In this document: one piece after another, positions 14,071 through 27,456 of the stretch | Layout: every line of letters begins with the position of its first letter | How positions within the stretch are numbered: the first letter of the stretch is position 1 | From: Mercenaria mercenaria | Taxonomy: Eukaryota > Mollusca > Bivalvia > Venerida > Veneridae | DNA: 64,000 bases | Direction of reading: 5' to 3' | NCBI RefSeq assembly: GCF_021730395.1 | Contig: NC_069378.1 | Coordinates: 42,731,001 to 42,795,000, forward strand | Made by a program: the position numbers and the translations under genes | Notes under the pieces: generated by a model | The model's database searches: none | Told to the model about the DNA's origin: nothing | What the model saw: only the letters and a program-made list of their open reading frames with translations

Positions 14071-14222
14071 TTAAACCTTAGCCTGCTAAATTTCTAAAAT
14101 GGACTAGTCCATCATTTAATTTGGGCAGAACCATTTATTATTCGAATGGGCGTTTACTGAAAACTTACTGACTGAATAGCGAACAGTGCAGACCATGATC
14201 AGATTGCACTTGAAATGTGATC
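14071..14222. mobile_element. Dispersed MITE (TAACCCTTATCCTGCTA family), truncated
   Basis: Left end TAAACCTTAGCCTGCTAAAT and core TGACTGAATAGCGAACAGTG match the 44.1 kb copy. The right end is lost. Confidence 0.5.
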
Positions 14223-16439
14223 TCTTTGATAAAGGGCAAATATATTTAAAAATACATTCGTTTACATTTTATTTAATCATATTAAAATGTACAATCATAT
14301 GCTAATTTATAATTTTGAGAAACTGTTTTAAAATCTACATTAATAGAACAATTTCTATTCGTGAAAATATCATCACAATTGCAATATTCCAATAGACTTA
14401 CATTATGAAAATTTGTATGAGATCAAATTGTTCGAATCTTTCTAGCACAAAATCAAGTATTATTTATTCGCCGAATTTTCTTAGTATATTCTGAAGTTAA
14501 GAGAAATCAAGGTTAAATCAAAATCTACATTGTAGAAAAAAATATTTGAACGTGCAGCACTACCTTGATCTTAAGCTTTCCGAAGCAAATCACGTCGACT
14601 CCGTCTTTGAATACATTTAAAAAAAGATTTTTAAATAGTTGTTTTCAGAAAGAAATACCGACAAAACTGTAGATTCAACGGCCTTGGACAATAATACGTC
14701 TGTATATACATTTGGATCCTGTAGTAATCATAGCTTTATCGACAAACGTAGCTTCAGATATAAGACAAATTATGTACTTATGATAGCACTGAATAGTTTA
14801 CGTGCAATTACTATGTAGGCAAATTTCTATAAGTGCACATTGCAGAAGTATTGAGAGTAATTTTCACAACGGTACTAGAAAATTAGAATTACCGTTGGGA
14901 AGACAAGTGCAGTATTCTCTAAATTTTCAAAACTTATAACCTTTGGACAAATCGAACAGAAGTTTACGCAGATAAGAAAAGTACAAATGCTTTCTCATTT
15001 TTTGTCGCTGGAGCAGATCAAACGTTAAAACTAACGAAAATGTATTTTTCTACAGACAATCTCTCCAGATTAGGCATAATTATTTTAAACATCAATCGCA
15101 TGCCGAACTAAAAGATTAATCTTGCCCCGTTTAAAAATTGACCAACCTCATTGCCTTAGAAATTAAACGGAACTACTTCCCGGAAACAGATAATAATACC
15201 AACTTCAATATATCCAACTTGTGTCTATTTTACAGGATTGTTATTGAATGTAAAAGCATATGTCTACCTACTTACTCCGCTGTCATATTTCCATAATTCT
15301 TTCTATTGCTCTCCTGACAGTTACTCCAATAACATTTCAAACACAGTTTAGGACAGTATAAGACACTCAACAAGTTATATCATTATCCATTATTTATAGA
15401 GCGATAGCACGATACGGCCATGGTGTGTGTCTAAAAGGCTGCGGTCTGCAACAGGGAAAGCTAACAATAATAAAATATGATAACCAATAAATATTTTGGA
15501 TGCTCAGGCATAAAGTCTAGGTCAGATCATTTGGCTATATCGCTGAATGCAAGCAAACATTGGCTTTTGCATTTGCCTGCAATCGCCCTATTTGTAACAA
15601 CATAATTCATTATTGTTTTATGTAAGATAAATGCGAGAATATGGTGCATGTACTCAAAGCCTTGAATGTGGCCGACCAAATAAAAAACGTTAACGCAACA
15701 CAAACACAATATTTATAAGGCTGAAGTGGTATATATATAAATGTACATGCTTCTTTGAGGTCAAATGATTTTATGTGCAGTACTTTTAACATACAGGCAA
15801 AATTAGCGTATATCTCTCTGCCTTAAAACAAACAAATATCATGATGCCTACCTCAAAGGCATTTGTTTTGGTTTGTGGTCTACAAAGCAGAAATATATCA
15901 GCAAATATATATTTGAAAAGCTAGAAAAGCGATACAGAATCAATAAGACAACAAGATTTGTCAGCTTTGTCTTTGCACTTGACATTGCCGAAACTGCATT
16001 TTGTGTGCTGCGAAAAAGAAGTACAAGGTTAAATATAAGCTTTCATATAATTCTGACAGGATTTACTGACGGCGTACGTTATAGTAATCACAGATTAATG
16101 TTATGTTTTAATCAAAATTTAAAGCAGAAATATGATTATGCAAAGTTCACATGGCATTGTGATAAATTTATAAGGTAAACTGTATCAAAGAACATGAGCA
16201 AATACTCTTCACCCTGGTGCTAAAGCAATGGTTTGTATGTTTATGATTTTGCACTAAATATTTTAATGTATCTTGGACAAAATTAAACAGTATAAATTAA
16301 AATAAATCTAACAGTTAGTTCGACAATTTGACCACAGAAAAAAAGCACAGGAAGGTGCCTTCTCCATCCCTATTTCAAACTTAGTTATTTTCCATAACAT
16401 TCCTGCATAATGGTGCTTTGAGATTGTTGCTTGACTTGT

Positions 16440-16467
16440 GTTTGTTTGTTTGTTTGTTTGTTTGTTT
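16440..16467. repeat. (TTTG)n microsatellite
   Basis: Seven TTTG units. Confidence 0.9.
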
Positions 16468-17154
16468 ATGATTTCAACTGGACAAAAATAGACCTATCAA
16501 TCCCGGACATTATTCATAACATACAGTAGGATTTTTTTCGGCATAGTTCTATACTCTAGTTTTCAAAATTATCTCATAATATTGCATTGATTGTTTTCTC
16601 ATGTAGTTTCCAGATTCGGCTGACGTTTTAATATTCCACTAATTTCTGACTTATGTAAATTCCCATATTGATTTAGCTAAACCTACCTAGAATTGTTGAA
16701 TGTCCGTTCCTGTTTCTAGCTTATAGTAAATAACCGAGTGATGACAATTATATGCTTGTAGTTGCGATTTACACCAGTCTTATTTGAAATCCTAAATATT
16801 TTTCTTGTACTCGAATATCCATGCCACATAGATTGCAGTATATTTCTACATATTTCCGTAATAGACTGGGAAATGCAAATTACATGAGGCTAACATACTC
16901 TTGCACGTAAAATACTAAGTCAAATAGACCTGTTTTTATGATAAAGCAGTGGGTTGCTCTCAGCAAATATTGCTAATTGAATTTATGTGCAACATCTTGT
17001 AACAAGTTGTTTTTAAACAAACTACTAGATTTATGCAAAATTGTTTCAAACATAAATCCGCATTATATACATTATTTCATACTGATTACTGTACAAACCA
17101 CAGAACGTGTTATTACAGTGTTAAAAGCTCGATATTTCATTCTTTATTACAATA

Positions 17155-17405
17155 TTCGTGGGGGCCTCCAGTGGTCAAGGTCGCTGACATTGAATCACTT
17201 GCCCCTCACCTATGTTGGTTGGAGCCTCACTTGAGACGTGAATTTTTCATGAGAGGAAGCCATCAAACTGGCTGTTGAAAGGTCAGTGGTTTTATCCAAG
17301 GCTCCGCCCGCGATGAAGCAATGCACGTAAGGGCTCTCAGGGTCTTCCTCAAACATTAAAAGCTGGAAAGTCATCCTTATATTGTGTCGGTGTGACGTTA
17401 AACTT
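17155..17405 (+). mobile_element. tRNA-derived SINE, same family
   Basis: Shares GGCCTCC-GTGG, CACTTGCCCCTCA, GGAGCCTCACT, GCTGGAAAGTCATCC and GTGTGACGTTAAAC with the 56.3 kb copy, and is more diverged. Confidence 0.65.
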
Positions 17406-17611
17406 AACAAAAAAATCAGTACTGTAATCTTGAATTGAAGATAGAGTAACAAGACATGTATATTCTCATCTATACCTACAGTGAACTGAATTTCGGGTAT
17501 ATGGAGTAAAAACAATCATGGAAGATATTTAGAAGACTGTTGATTGACTATGAATTGTCGTTCACCCTAAGGCGTGCAAGCAAGACAATTACTAAAGCAA
17601 TTCACATATAT

Positions 17612-18215
17612 AAGGCATAATCTCACCATGGGAGAATAATCAACGGCATTAACTCACCATGTGATGATAATTAACGACATAAACTCACCTTTTGATGATA
17701 ATTAACGGAATAAACTCACTATGTCAGAATGGCTCAAACTCAACATGTGATGATAATCAACGACATAAACGTACCATGTGAAGATGATTAACGGCATAAA
17801 CTCTCTATGTTAGAATAATTAACGGCATAAACTCACCATGTGATGATAATCAACGACATAAACTTGCCATATGATGATAATTAACGGCATAAACTCAAGA
17901 TGGGAGAATAATCACTACATGATGATCATCAACGGCATTAACTCAGCAAGTGATGATAATCAACGACATAAACTCAACATAATTATGATGATAATCAATC
18001 GAATAAACTTACTACTCCACGATAAATTCACCATATGAAAATTATCAACGGTATAATCTCACCAGTTGCCGGTAGTCAACGCATAAACTCGACGTTTGAT
18101 GAAAATCAACGGGATAAACTCAACATATGATAATAACCAACGGCATAAACTTAACATATGTCGGTTACCAAAGGCATAAACTCAACATATGATGAAAATC
18201 AACGGCATAAAAATG
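17612..18215. repeat. 31-bp minisatellite, about 19 degenerate units
   Basis: Units of roughly 31 bp around TGATGATAATCAACGGCATA and AACTCACCATG, with variable end letters and occasional deletions. No unique spacers of constant length occur, so this is an ordinary minisatellite. Confidence 0.85.
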
Positions 18216-18825
18216 CCACATGCTCTATCATACAACTTCAGAGAATTGATTTTGATATCTATGTTAGACTGGAAATTTGTGCCAGACAAATATTTGTAAA
18301 TTATATGAAGAGGTCATAAAATGGCCTGCTACTTCAGCATAAAAGAATCGAAAGAACTGGAGCATTTTTCACTTCAGAAAGAAAGGAATTTTTAGTTTGA
18401 AACATAATTCGGTACCGCTGCCATTCAAATAAGTAGCAATACATAAACTGAAATTGTGATACTCTGAAACTATATGGTTTCACAGACAATGTGATTCAAA
18501 CATTATAGGTGAAATTCGTGTAAGTGTGTTCGAATACATGCATATTGTAGATGGTGATATATATTATATTTCTTAGAATGATATCATAATCATGTATCGA
18601 TTGTCGCCACAGGTACATATCTCTCAACTCTAATTTGTCTTCTCTCTCGCAGCAGCCAATTTCAGCAAATATGAAAATATGATCGCTTATTCCGACAACT
18701 ATTGACTTCAGTAAACACCAGTATTGATTTGATCAAGCGTAACAAGTGTGCTTAAACTTCCCTCTTATTTATGGGAAGAAGGGAACTTTGGTGGCTATGA
18801 TTCTCAAGTTTAATCTTTAACATTT

Positions 18826-19050
18826 GAGCCGCGCCATGGGAAAACCAACATAGTGGGTTTGCAACCAGCATGGATGCAGACCAGCCTGCGCATCCGCGCA
18901 GTCTGGTTAGGATCCATGCTGTTCGCTTTTAAAGCCAATTTCAATTAGAGAAACTGTTAGCGTACAGCATGGATCCTGACCAGACTGCGCGGATGCATGG
19001 ATCCATGCTGGTCGCAAAGCCACTATGTTTGTTTTCTCATGGCGCGGCTC
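18826..19050. mobile_element. Palindromic MITE, copy 1
   Basis: Terminal GAGCCGCGCCATG returns as CATGGCGCGGCTC. Inside, GCATGGATCC-type blocks and AGACTGCGC blocks repeat in inverted order, so nearly the whole 225 bp can fold. No coding content. Confidence 0.75.
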
Positions 19051-20299
19051 GTTTTGCTTTTTATATTAATATATCAGCTCGGAGAACAATTCTGAAACAG
19101 TTATTTCTTATCTTAAAGATTATGCATATAATTTATTACTTTAACCAGTAATTAGGGGTTTCAGTAATACTATATTTCAGTACAAACAGCTTTAGTATTG
19201 GATATATTTTGGGCATGTATGAATGGATAGAAACGACATGATAAAACACTTCTTGATTTCTAAGGACATTTGTTTAGCCTTCTGAAGCAAACATCCACCA
19301 GAAAATAATTATCTTTAATGTCTAAATTGTCAATAATCTTCGTCAAACACTGCCCGTTACTTCTATGCTTGTTCAAAACTCATTATTAAAGACATTTAAG
19401 GCATATACATATATAACTTTGTATTTACAGATCTGTTTCAAATGCCATTAATGAATAAGACAAATATTATGGTGTCAATTATAACAATTTTAAAATGTAG
19501 TTGAATATTACACCCACATCAAGATCAAGAAATTGATTTATTTTTTAAACGGTTGTGTGTAAGCTTCCAGATGAACAAGCTCTGAACATATTGAAGGCGG
19601 TTTGATAATGTCTGTGTTCAAAGCAATGACGGAAAACGTGGTTGACATTCTAAACTGATACTCAGAAAACATGGTCAAGACAAAACACATCTAATTTAAA
19701 GTAGAAATAAGTCCAAACATCTATCTATTTTTCTAAAGAAATGCAAAAGGCAACAAGTCTTGTGTAATGTAAACGTTGTGTTCCAAATATATTCTGCTGT
19801 ACCTATCTGTACTCCATATGGTATAAGGAATGATGCCGAAACATTTGATATATTTGTTTTAAATGAAAATCATACCCTGTGCAAAAGTCTAATTCAAATG
19901 GCCAACCTCACGGCATTAATGATAAAGCGGATATACTTCCTGTCGAATAATCCTACCCGTAAAAAAGAAAAGCATATCACCATGCATATTCTAAATGCTA
20001 TGTCACCAACTTGTGTTTATTTACAAACTAGATTTTAGGTGTACCTACTAACTCCGCTGTCATATTTCCATTTGATCTATCAGCTCCAGACAGGATGACA
20101 GTAAAAGACAGTCAATAACAGAAGTTAAAATGTTATCCGCTACGTAAAGCGCAGAAGCACGAAAACAACAATCATGTTTGTTTAGGAGACTGTGTCTGTA
20201 CCAGTCATAAAATCTGATATCCAATAGATAATTTGAATATTATGCAATAAAAGTCTAAGCTGTATGTTTAGCTATATGTCTTACTTCATACATAAATTG

Positions 20300-22545
20300 G
20301 AATGTTTATCGAAATTTGTCTTGTTTGTAATATTATGCGATGCGCAATTGTTGGAATGCGAGACAATGTGGAACATGTTTAGATGCTTTGTCTGGATCAG
20401 ACTCAGAGAGCATTTAACAAAACATAAAACGCATTTCCCGAGTATATATCTTACTGCTATGACATCAACTGCTTTTGTGTACAGAGTTGTTACTGCAATC
20501 ATCACTACTTAAATAAATCTCTTCTAAGTTCTAACCACTAAATGTTTAATTAATAATTTATTAATCGGTAAAGAGTACAAGCTATGGCCGGCGATTTATA
20601 TTAAGAGTCATGTCATAAAACTCCACTAATATTAAGATATTTGAACAATTCATAAATTTTCGACGCTAAAACTAGTATGGTAGCTGTCGAAAGGTCATTG
20701 GCATTAGTCTGCACCAAGAGGAGCTACCAGCAATAACGTAAACAATCCGATTAGATTTTAGATTACTTCGATGCATAGTCATATAATTCAATTCAGCTTT
20801 ATCCCTTGCAGTGTCTGTACACTGGCATGTTCATTTGCCGGAAATTGCCTTCTATATTTAAAAAATGTTGTTCAGATTTGGATGTAAGGATCAAAATGTC
20901 ATTTTGGAAATGATAACGGCATTTTTTTTCATTTTACAATTTACTTAAGGTTTCCTCGACTATTCTGAAACAATAAAACCCTATCTATTTAGTTTAATGT
21001 CTTCTTCCCATGTGTATTGCATTATCATCCAGTTTTGTTGTATTTATGGAAATAAAGATGCATTTAAAACACTTTTCACGCAAGTAAATAAAAACGACAA
21101 AAATAAATTTATAACAAAAATGGTATTTTCGTTACATTAGTCACTTTGTCTTTCATTAGCAGGTGTGGTACCGAAAATAATGACATATGTTCTTTGTCCT
21201 ACTGTATTATCATGGAAGGTTCATGAGGCGTTAAATATCAGCTTTATCCAGAAATTTATGACCACGTCAGATGCAATACAATAATAAATGTAAGGATATT
21301 GCCATACTTAATGTTGCTTATAATATGTAGGTACACGACTGATAATTGCACAAGGAATATAAAATAAATGATCAACCAAACCAGTTGCAGCATTTCATCC
21401 GCCTGGATATATCAGAGACGATGATACGTTTTTTTTATATGGATCAGTGTGAAATAAACATCACTGCGTTTTGGAAGTTTTGCAGTTTTCTAATAGGTCA
21501 ATTATTTGAAAGCCAAGTTTGAAAGCAAGTTTACACAATAATAAATTGTGATGTCTGCAGAACGCTGGCTTTTTATTTAATAGTTTGATGAATTTTCTTT
21601 AAGTGCTAGGACCATGACAATTTATAGTTGATTAAATACTTGTAAGACATAATAAGAAAACCAAAAGATAATGTAATCAACAGGTTTACTGACAGTATCA
21701 GATATTTCAACAATAGTATACAAGTATCACAAGTCAACTACAGTGACAACAATGTTCGATTTGTAAAAGTGTTTTTGTATAGCGCTGCATCTGCAAAGCC
21801 TTATTCCTACGAGATCCGACTTACTTTTGTTTCAATGTAAAGCTTCATTTCTACGAGACCATATTCGTTTTTGTACCCGTGCATAGCTTTATTCCAATTA
21901 GTCCAGTGTAAAGTTTTATTCCTATGAGAATAATGCAAAGTTTTTAATCAACAAACTAAAAAATAAACTAATTTTTCCACCTTGAAAAAAAAATCTTTTT
22001 CCGTTTGTGTTTGTGTCAAATGCTTTTTCCAGCGACAGCATCTGCAGATATTTTCAAATCATCTGGTTATCACACCTGGTTGAGTTATTTTTCACATGGA
22101 AGGACTGCAAAGTTATTTCAGCGGGAAGGACTACCTGGTAGGACTGTCAGGAAGAACTTCGCATTTTTTTCCATCGTGAACGTCTGATCATGACAGCATA
22201 TGTAAAAACATTTTTTTCCGCAGGAAACTTCTAGTTATATCGTCCATAAAGTTACAGTACAGTATGATCAATGTTATTGTTATTTTCCAGTGGATATATA
22301 TATATGAAAAGTCATTTCCCGACTTTCTGGCAGGAGCATCATAAAAGTTCTTTTTCCAATCAAAACAATCAGATAACAGCGTCTGTGCTGCATACAGCTC
22401 ACAGGAAAACATTGTAAAAGCGGTAGCTGAGATAAAATTCTGTGCGACCAGCACACGGAAGACAAAACAAAATTAAAATTAAAATGCTGTAACATTAAAC
22501 AATAATAAAAATATCTTTCTGCCAACTCTAGATACATTCAAAAAT
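20300..22545. other. Non-coding stretch downstream of the acidic-repeat gene
   Basis: Only short unsupported frames and one degenerate repeat were seen. It is presumably the 3' UTR of the minus-strand gene near 22545, followed by intergenic sequence. Confidence 0.55.
21775..21950. repeat. Degenerate ~55-bp tandem repeat
   Basis: Three to four units carrying GTAAAGCTTTATTCCTACGA-like text followed by GACC or GATCC. Confidence 0.5.
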
Positions 22546-25078
22546 TTACCATTTTATGCGTTTCTGTCCATCATCAAATTTGCTTGTCTCCCGTTTGCGT
22601 TTTAACTTACGTCTAGTTACGGTGTTATCAGAATGACCACTCTTCTGTCTTTTGCGTTGTGGACCATAAATTTCGCCTCCCGTTCTTTTTCTTTTCACAC
22701 CGTGCGCATGCATTTCTTCTTTATGTTTACTTTTACCAATGGCATTGCCGCATTTGGAAATGTCTGAAATACCTGTAAATTATGTAATTATGTTATGACG
22801 TCATCTGATAGTAATAAACCTTACATTATGACTTCATAAAGTTCCCTTACAGGTCCGTGCGTTAACCGTTGTTTATACTGAATACATCATCTTTCGAAAA
22901 ATATCCACTTTATATCGCAATATCAGTAACTGACTATTATCTGACGACTACAGAAACTTAGAAAACAAAATACTTTTACGGGAACATTATAAGTAAAATA
23001 AAAAAAAAATCTAAAAGATTTAAAGTGCCTACAGGAACATCCATTTCTTTTTACTATATGTTTCATACGATCACCAAGGTTACGCTAAGCTATGTACAAT
23101 CCGTTAGAAAGTACGTCTGAAATTTAAAGGATTGCAGCAAAACATGATCACTTAAGAAAATGGCCTTAATTTTCTGAAATTTAAACTTAACATCGTATAA
23201 ATATAACTTGCTTTATAACATTTATGTCTATCTAAAGAAAGATGTCATCAAAACATGAAAATTTAAGCTACAGTTACAATAATTCTTATACTCAGTTACC
23301 TCATCTATCTTCGCCTTTTACTGAACAAAATCACCGCAAATCGGACATGTACCAATTTAAGTTCGAATTTAAGTTCGTTTAAGAGCCGTACTCCGCCATG
23401 AAATGTATTACGCTTTTGCGAGACTTATAATTAGGAATTAAATTCTATATTTGTGCATTTTGAAGAGTATAAGCCACATTGAGACTTATTGCACATCCGT
23501 GACTTTCATACAACTTTCATTTCTAATAAATTTTAACTAAATATTTGTTGTTTTTTTTTTTTGTAAATACATCTCTTTGACAAATGAAACACAATAGTTC
23601 TTATATTTCTATCATTTCCTGGACTATTCTTGCTTATCTAATGAATTTCTATCTTCATTGGGCAAACAGGATATGAAAATCAAATTTAAAAAAAATATAT
23701 ATGAATTAAACGCTCAGCGAACATATATAAGAGTAAATGATATGATTTTCAAGTTTTGAACAAATTATTATATTACTCGACCAAAATCTGATTTACCACC
23801 TTGAAAATCCCCCGGAGGTCTCAGATATAACCTGCAAGATAGGTAAAACATCTATTTAGCAGTTCCCTACCTTTTAACGGTAGTACATTTTTGATTCATG
23901 AATGTCAAACTAAGTTGAGTAATTGTAAGGTAGAACTGTGCATTCAATCAGAGATGCTTAATGGTAGAAACTTCCTATCATAAATAGGTTCTGTTTAGTT
24001 TTCCTTGAATTTCTTGAATAGTGATTTAAACATTCTACTTACTGAGAAGTGCACGGAGATCTCGTACGCACGATGATGTCAATGTTGCGGTGCATCCGGG
24101 CATTTGATCAGTGTACGAAAGAGGTTCTGTCAAATCCAGGTCATCATCTGTGCTTGGGACAGTTACGGCAGCATGCCGTGGAGATATAAGGTCAAGGTCA
24201 TAATCCTTGCCTTTGTCATTTGTTTCAGCATTTTGTGACAAGGTTAGGTCGTGGCCATTATCCAAATATGTAGCCTTTGTGTTGTCTTTTCGTGGCGATG
24301 TCAGGTCAAAGTCATTGTCCATGCTTTTGTCATTTTTGGTATCGTTTCGTGACGAGGTCATGTCAAGGTCATATTTCGTGTCCATACCGTTCATGTCAGT
24401 ACTCAATGGCGAGCAAATGCCAAGGCTGTAATCAATGTCAGCGTCGAGCATGTCAGTATTTCCACAAGAGGTAAGGTCAAGGTTATAATCCATCCACGGG
24501 TCATTTCTGTCAGCATTTCGTGACGAGGATGGGCCAGAGTCATAAAACATGCATGTACCATTCATGTAAGTACTAAGTGGCGTGGTAAGGTCAAGGTCAT
24601 AATCTATGTCTATGTTATTCTTGTCAGTCGTCCGTGATAAGGATATGTCAAGGTCATTATCACTGACTGAATTAGCTTCGTTGGTATTATGACTGCCAAC
24701 ACTGCAATAAACAAAAACTAATTTATTTCTTTGAATCTTATCAAAAGTCACTATTTCCATAAAGTACTCCACACTAGAATAAACGCGAGGGATTGTCATC
24801 AGGAAAATGTGTGCTTTTATGGTGTATTTTGTTGTTGATTTCTAAGTGGGGAGGGGTGGGGAGGGTGGGAAGCTACATCGACATGTTTGGGGTAATAAGG
24901 GCACTTTCCAGTTTTTAAAGTGGATGAAGACCCCATGATCCCCTCCGTGAATTATTTCAGACACAGGAGAGCACCTGAGTAGAGCCATCGGTCTTTTTGA
25001 TTCAGCTTTATCATTTCCGCACATAGAAGAATTCCTCACCTTAAGCGATTTTTCAAAACCCAGCGGCGGGAGGCTCAT
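22546..25078 (-). CDS. Acidic D-L-D-L repeat protein with basic tail (3 exons)
   Basis: Unrecognised gene. Exons on the minus strand: 25078-24975, 24701-24043 and 22772-22546. All have GT/AG borders (CAG|GTGC, TTGCAG|TG, CTCA|GTAAGT, TTTACAG|GT) and the phases fit, giving about 329 residues. Exon 1 starts MSLPPLGFEKSLK. Its donor is my choice; an earlier gtgagg after SLK would break the frame. Exon 2 is about nine imperfect repeats of roughly 20 residues around D-Y-D-L-D-L-T-S-P-R, very acidic. Exon 3 is strongly basic (KRKRTGG, RRKLKRKRE) and looks like a nuclear localisation tail, ending RIKW and TAA. No signal peptide or membrane segment is seen. Exons 2 and 3 are firmer than exon 1. Confidence 0.7.
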
Positions 25079-25600
25079 CTTGAGTCAGCGACATAAGTCG
25101 GCCTCGGAAGCCTCTTTAGCATGAACAATTCCAAAAATACTATTGGTTTATTTATTTTATTGCAATTATAATATGATACACTTAGTCATGAAAAAAACGC
25201 ATGTGTACATTCCTATAATCAATTTCGTTGCCTAATAGCACGAATTCCCTTTAAATAGAAATGTCGTTCTTAATAATTGTAAATATTTTTGAATGACTAG
25301 TTGGTCACTAGTAACAACTGTTTCCCTGAAGGTACCGAATGACTAAGAGAAGTAATGCATATGTTTCATATCAAAAAATCATATACTCGTACGTGTCTGA
25401 TTGTTGTTATTAAAATGCAGTTATTCCGAAATACATTTTCCAGCTAAACAAGGGAATTAATTATGATATCTTTATAAATATTTATTTTTGGTTTCTTTCC
25501 CTTGGACTACTATACACCGACATTAAACAGTCTAAAAGTTCTCATGTTAATTCTTACAAAATAAAGTGATGCTATTATTGCTATTACCGGTATACCTATA

Positions 25601-25672
25601 TGTCGCTATAAAAGCTAGCTCAATAGCAAGGAAGTTAAGTGCACACTTATACTCTGCCCTACTACATACAAC
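25601..25672 (+). repeat. 70-bp duplication with TATA-like core, left copy
   Basis: GTCGCTATAAAAGCTAGCTC and the following CACACTTATACT recur at 25832. CTATAAAAG is a good TATA match, but no coding sequence follows on either strand within reach. Confidence 0.6.
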
Positions 25673-25831
25673 CCCTCCATTCTAGAATTCGTCCTCGAAT
25701 TCCAGGAGTTTGGACCTCTGTGGGACATTCCAAGCTGTCCATTCCTAACTACTCGTGAGTTATTTGCATTTCTCGCCAAATATAACAGACTGGAAATGCT
25801 CCAGGTCTGACCTAAGGCGGACACTCTTCCA

Positions 25832-25902
25832 CGTCGCTATAAAAGCTAGCTCAATAGCAAGGAAGTATAAGTACACACTTATACTCAACCTTACTACATA
25901 TT
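25832..25902 (+). repeat. 70-bp duplication with TATA-like core, right copy
   Basis: Partner of 25601-25672, 231 bp away, over 85 percent alike by eye. Confidence 0.6.
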
Positions 25903-26034
25903 TTTTCAGCGTGACAAATACAGCAGAAATATCCTACAAATCTGATCCTTTTGAAAAATAAGTTTTCCTTGAAAAATATTTACCTTGTCTGTACTGAAAC
26001 TGTGTTTTTTATTTTTTTCGTAGATTTTTCTATT

Positions 26035-26170
26035 ATTGTTGCAGTAATCGCATTTAACTACAGTAACGGTTGTATCGTATGTATTGTCATTAATGGTTTT
26101 ATGACGTTATGACGTCGACGTCATGGACTTATCCCGAAATGCATCATTGTGTCCAACGGAAATGCGCATA
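26035..26170. repeat. CRE-rich duplicated block, copy 1
   Basis: Contains GCATTTAACTACAG, then TGACGTTATGACGTCGACGT and AAATGCATCATTGTGTCCAA. It aligns with 31280-31405. Confidence 0.6.
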
Positions 26171-27207
26171 AAAAAAGTTATTTAGTGTCAATAAAATAAT
26201 CATTTGAGGGAGTATTATTATAAACATCCAATAAGATATATTGTCTAATTTTTCAAATCAATGAATTTGTAGTGACAAAACAGTATTTATAAAATTGACC
26301 AATTTCTGTAAAGAAACCATGTCAATATTCAGCAAAATGACATGTATATTCTCTTGTATTTTCTCAATCACCCTGTGTGTGTGTATATATATATCATATG
26401 TTTATATATATATATATGTCATATATTTATTTATCGCACGTTTGACGTCGCGGGAGTGTAGTAAAGCAATTAAATAAAAATGATAATTCACTAGTGTAAT
26501 AAAGCTTTGACGTTGACGTCGTTATTAGTATAGGAGACGTTGGTGAAATTGACTTGTTTATAAAGCAAAAGAATGTAGAATTTTTGATGTTTAAAAAGGA
26601 AAAACTAACATGTGATAAAAAGAATATTGCATTTGTGACTTTCCACATTGAATTTCTTAAACTCGATGAATAAAATTAATAAAATGTTCGGCAGAGCCTC
26701 GCATTTTATTATTTTATTCAACTCGTTTAATAAATTCGATATGGAAAGACACTCATTTAATATCCTCTATGCATGTAATGACATTTATCATTCCATTACT
26801 AGCATTCATTCCGCCATTAAGTAATATTGTTTGTTTTATTGTTTTCGGGTGCTGAAAATGGGCCTTGACTTTTTTCAGTAATAAAAAAATCTACAAAGGC
26901 TTGACAAGTTCAACATTTCTGACATAAGTGTGCTTTCTTTTCTCCAGTGACGACGCAATATTTTTTTACAATGAGTTGATAGAACAAAGAAAGTTTCATG
27001 TAAATAAAATTTATGAAATGCACAATTGCGTGTTTTGAAATGTTGTGGTTTTATAGCATATGTGCGCGGAAACCAGGATCAGCGTTTGCTTAACCTTTAC
27101 CCTACTAAATTTCTAAAATGGACTGCTCGCAAAGGAAAAATCATTTGCTATCAGTAGGCTAAAGGCTAAGTCTGAAATTTTGACTTACACTAATGAGTAC
27201 TTGAAAC

Positions 27208-27456
27208 TTGAGCCACAAATTTTGTTTATACTACATTTATAATACTGGCTTTTGGTAGAACTTCCTATAGTCACAGAAGGCAGCATGGATCCAGACCAGC
27301 CTGCGCATCCGTACAGTCTGGTCAGAATCCATGCTGTTCTTTTTCAAAGCCTATTGCAATTAGATAAACCGTTAGCGAAACAGCATGGATGCGCAGTCTG
27401 GTCTGGATCCATGCTGGTCGCATATGCACTATGTTGGTTTCTCATGGTGCGGCTCA
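27208..27456. mobile_element. Palindromic MITE, copy 2
   Basis: Same family as the element at 18.8 kb. It ends CATGGTGCGGCTCA, with internal GCATGGATCCAGACCAGCCT and its inverse. The left terminus is more decayed (TGAGCCACAAAT). Confidence 0.68.

Larger units (their letters stand above)
6238..20265 (-). repeat. Tandem array of three decayed exon-bearing units
   Basis: Two landmarks recur three times in the same order. A roughly 150-bp block is at 6238-6385, 13650-13800 and 18590-18745 (shared AATTTCAGCAAATATGAAAA). An exon-like block is at 8583-8800, 15262-15525 and 20043-20265. On the minus strand the exon-like block ends at a donor (GCGGT|GTAAGT, GCGGA|GTAAGT, GCGGA|GTTAGT). Copy 1 is open for 80 codons with a hydrophobic stretch, copy 2 has an early stop and copy 3 is shortened. 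It may be a lineage-specific gene family or a non-coding exon; no function is assigned. Confidence 0.55.

Noticed and set aside
17612-18215. CRISPR-like array
   Set aside because: The 31-bp units touch each other with no unique spacers and vary throughout; the genome is eukaryotic.
24207-24474. Plus-strand frames
   Set aside because: Shadows of the acidic-repeat exon on the other strand.
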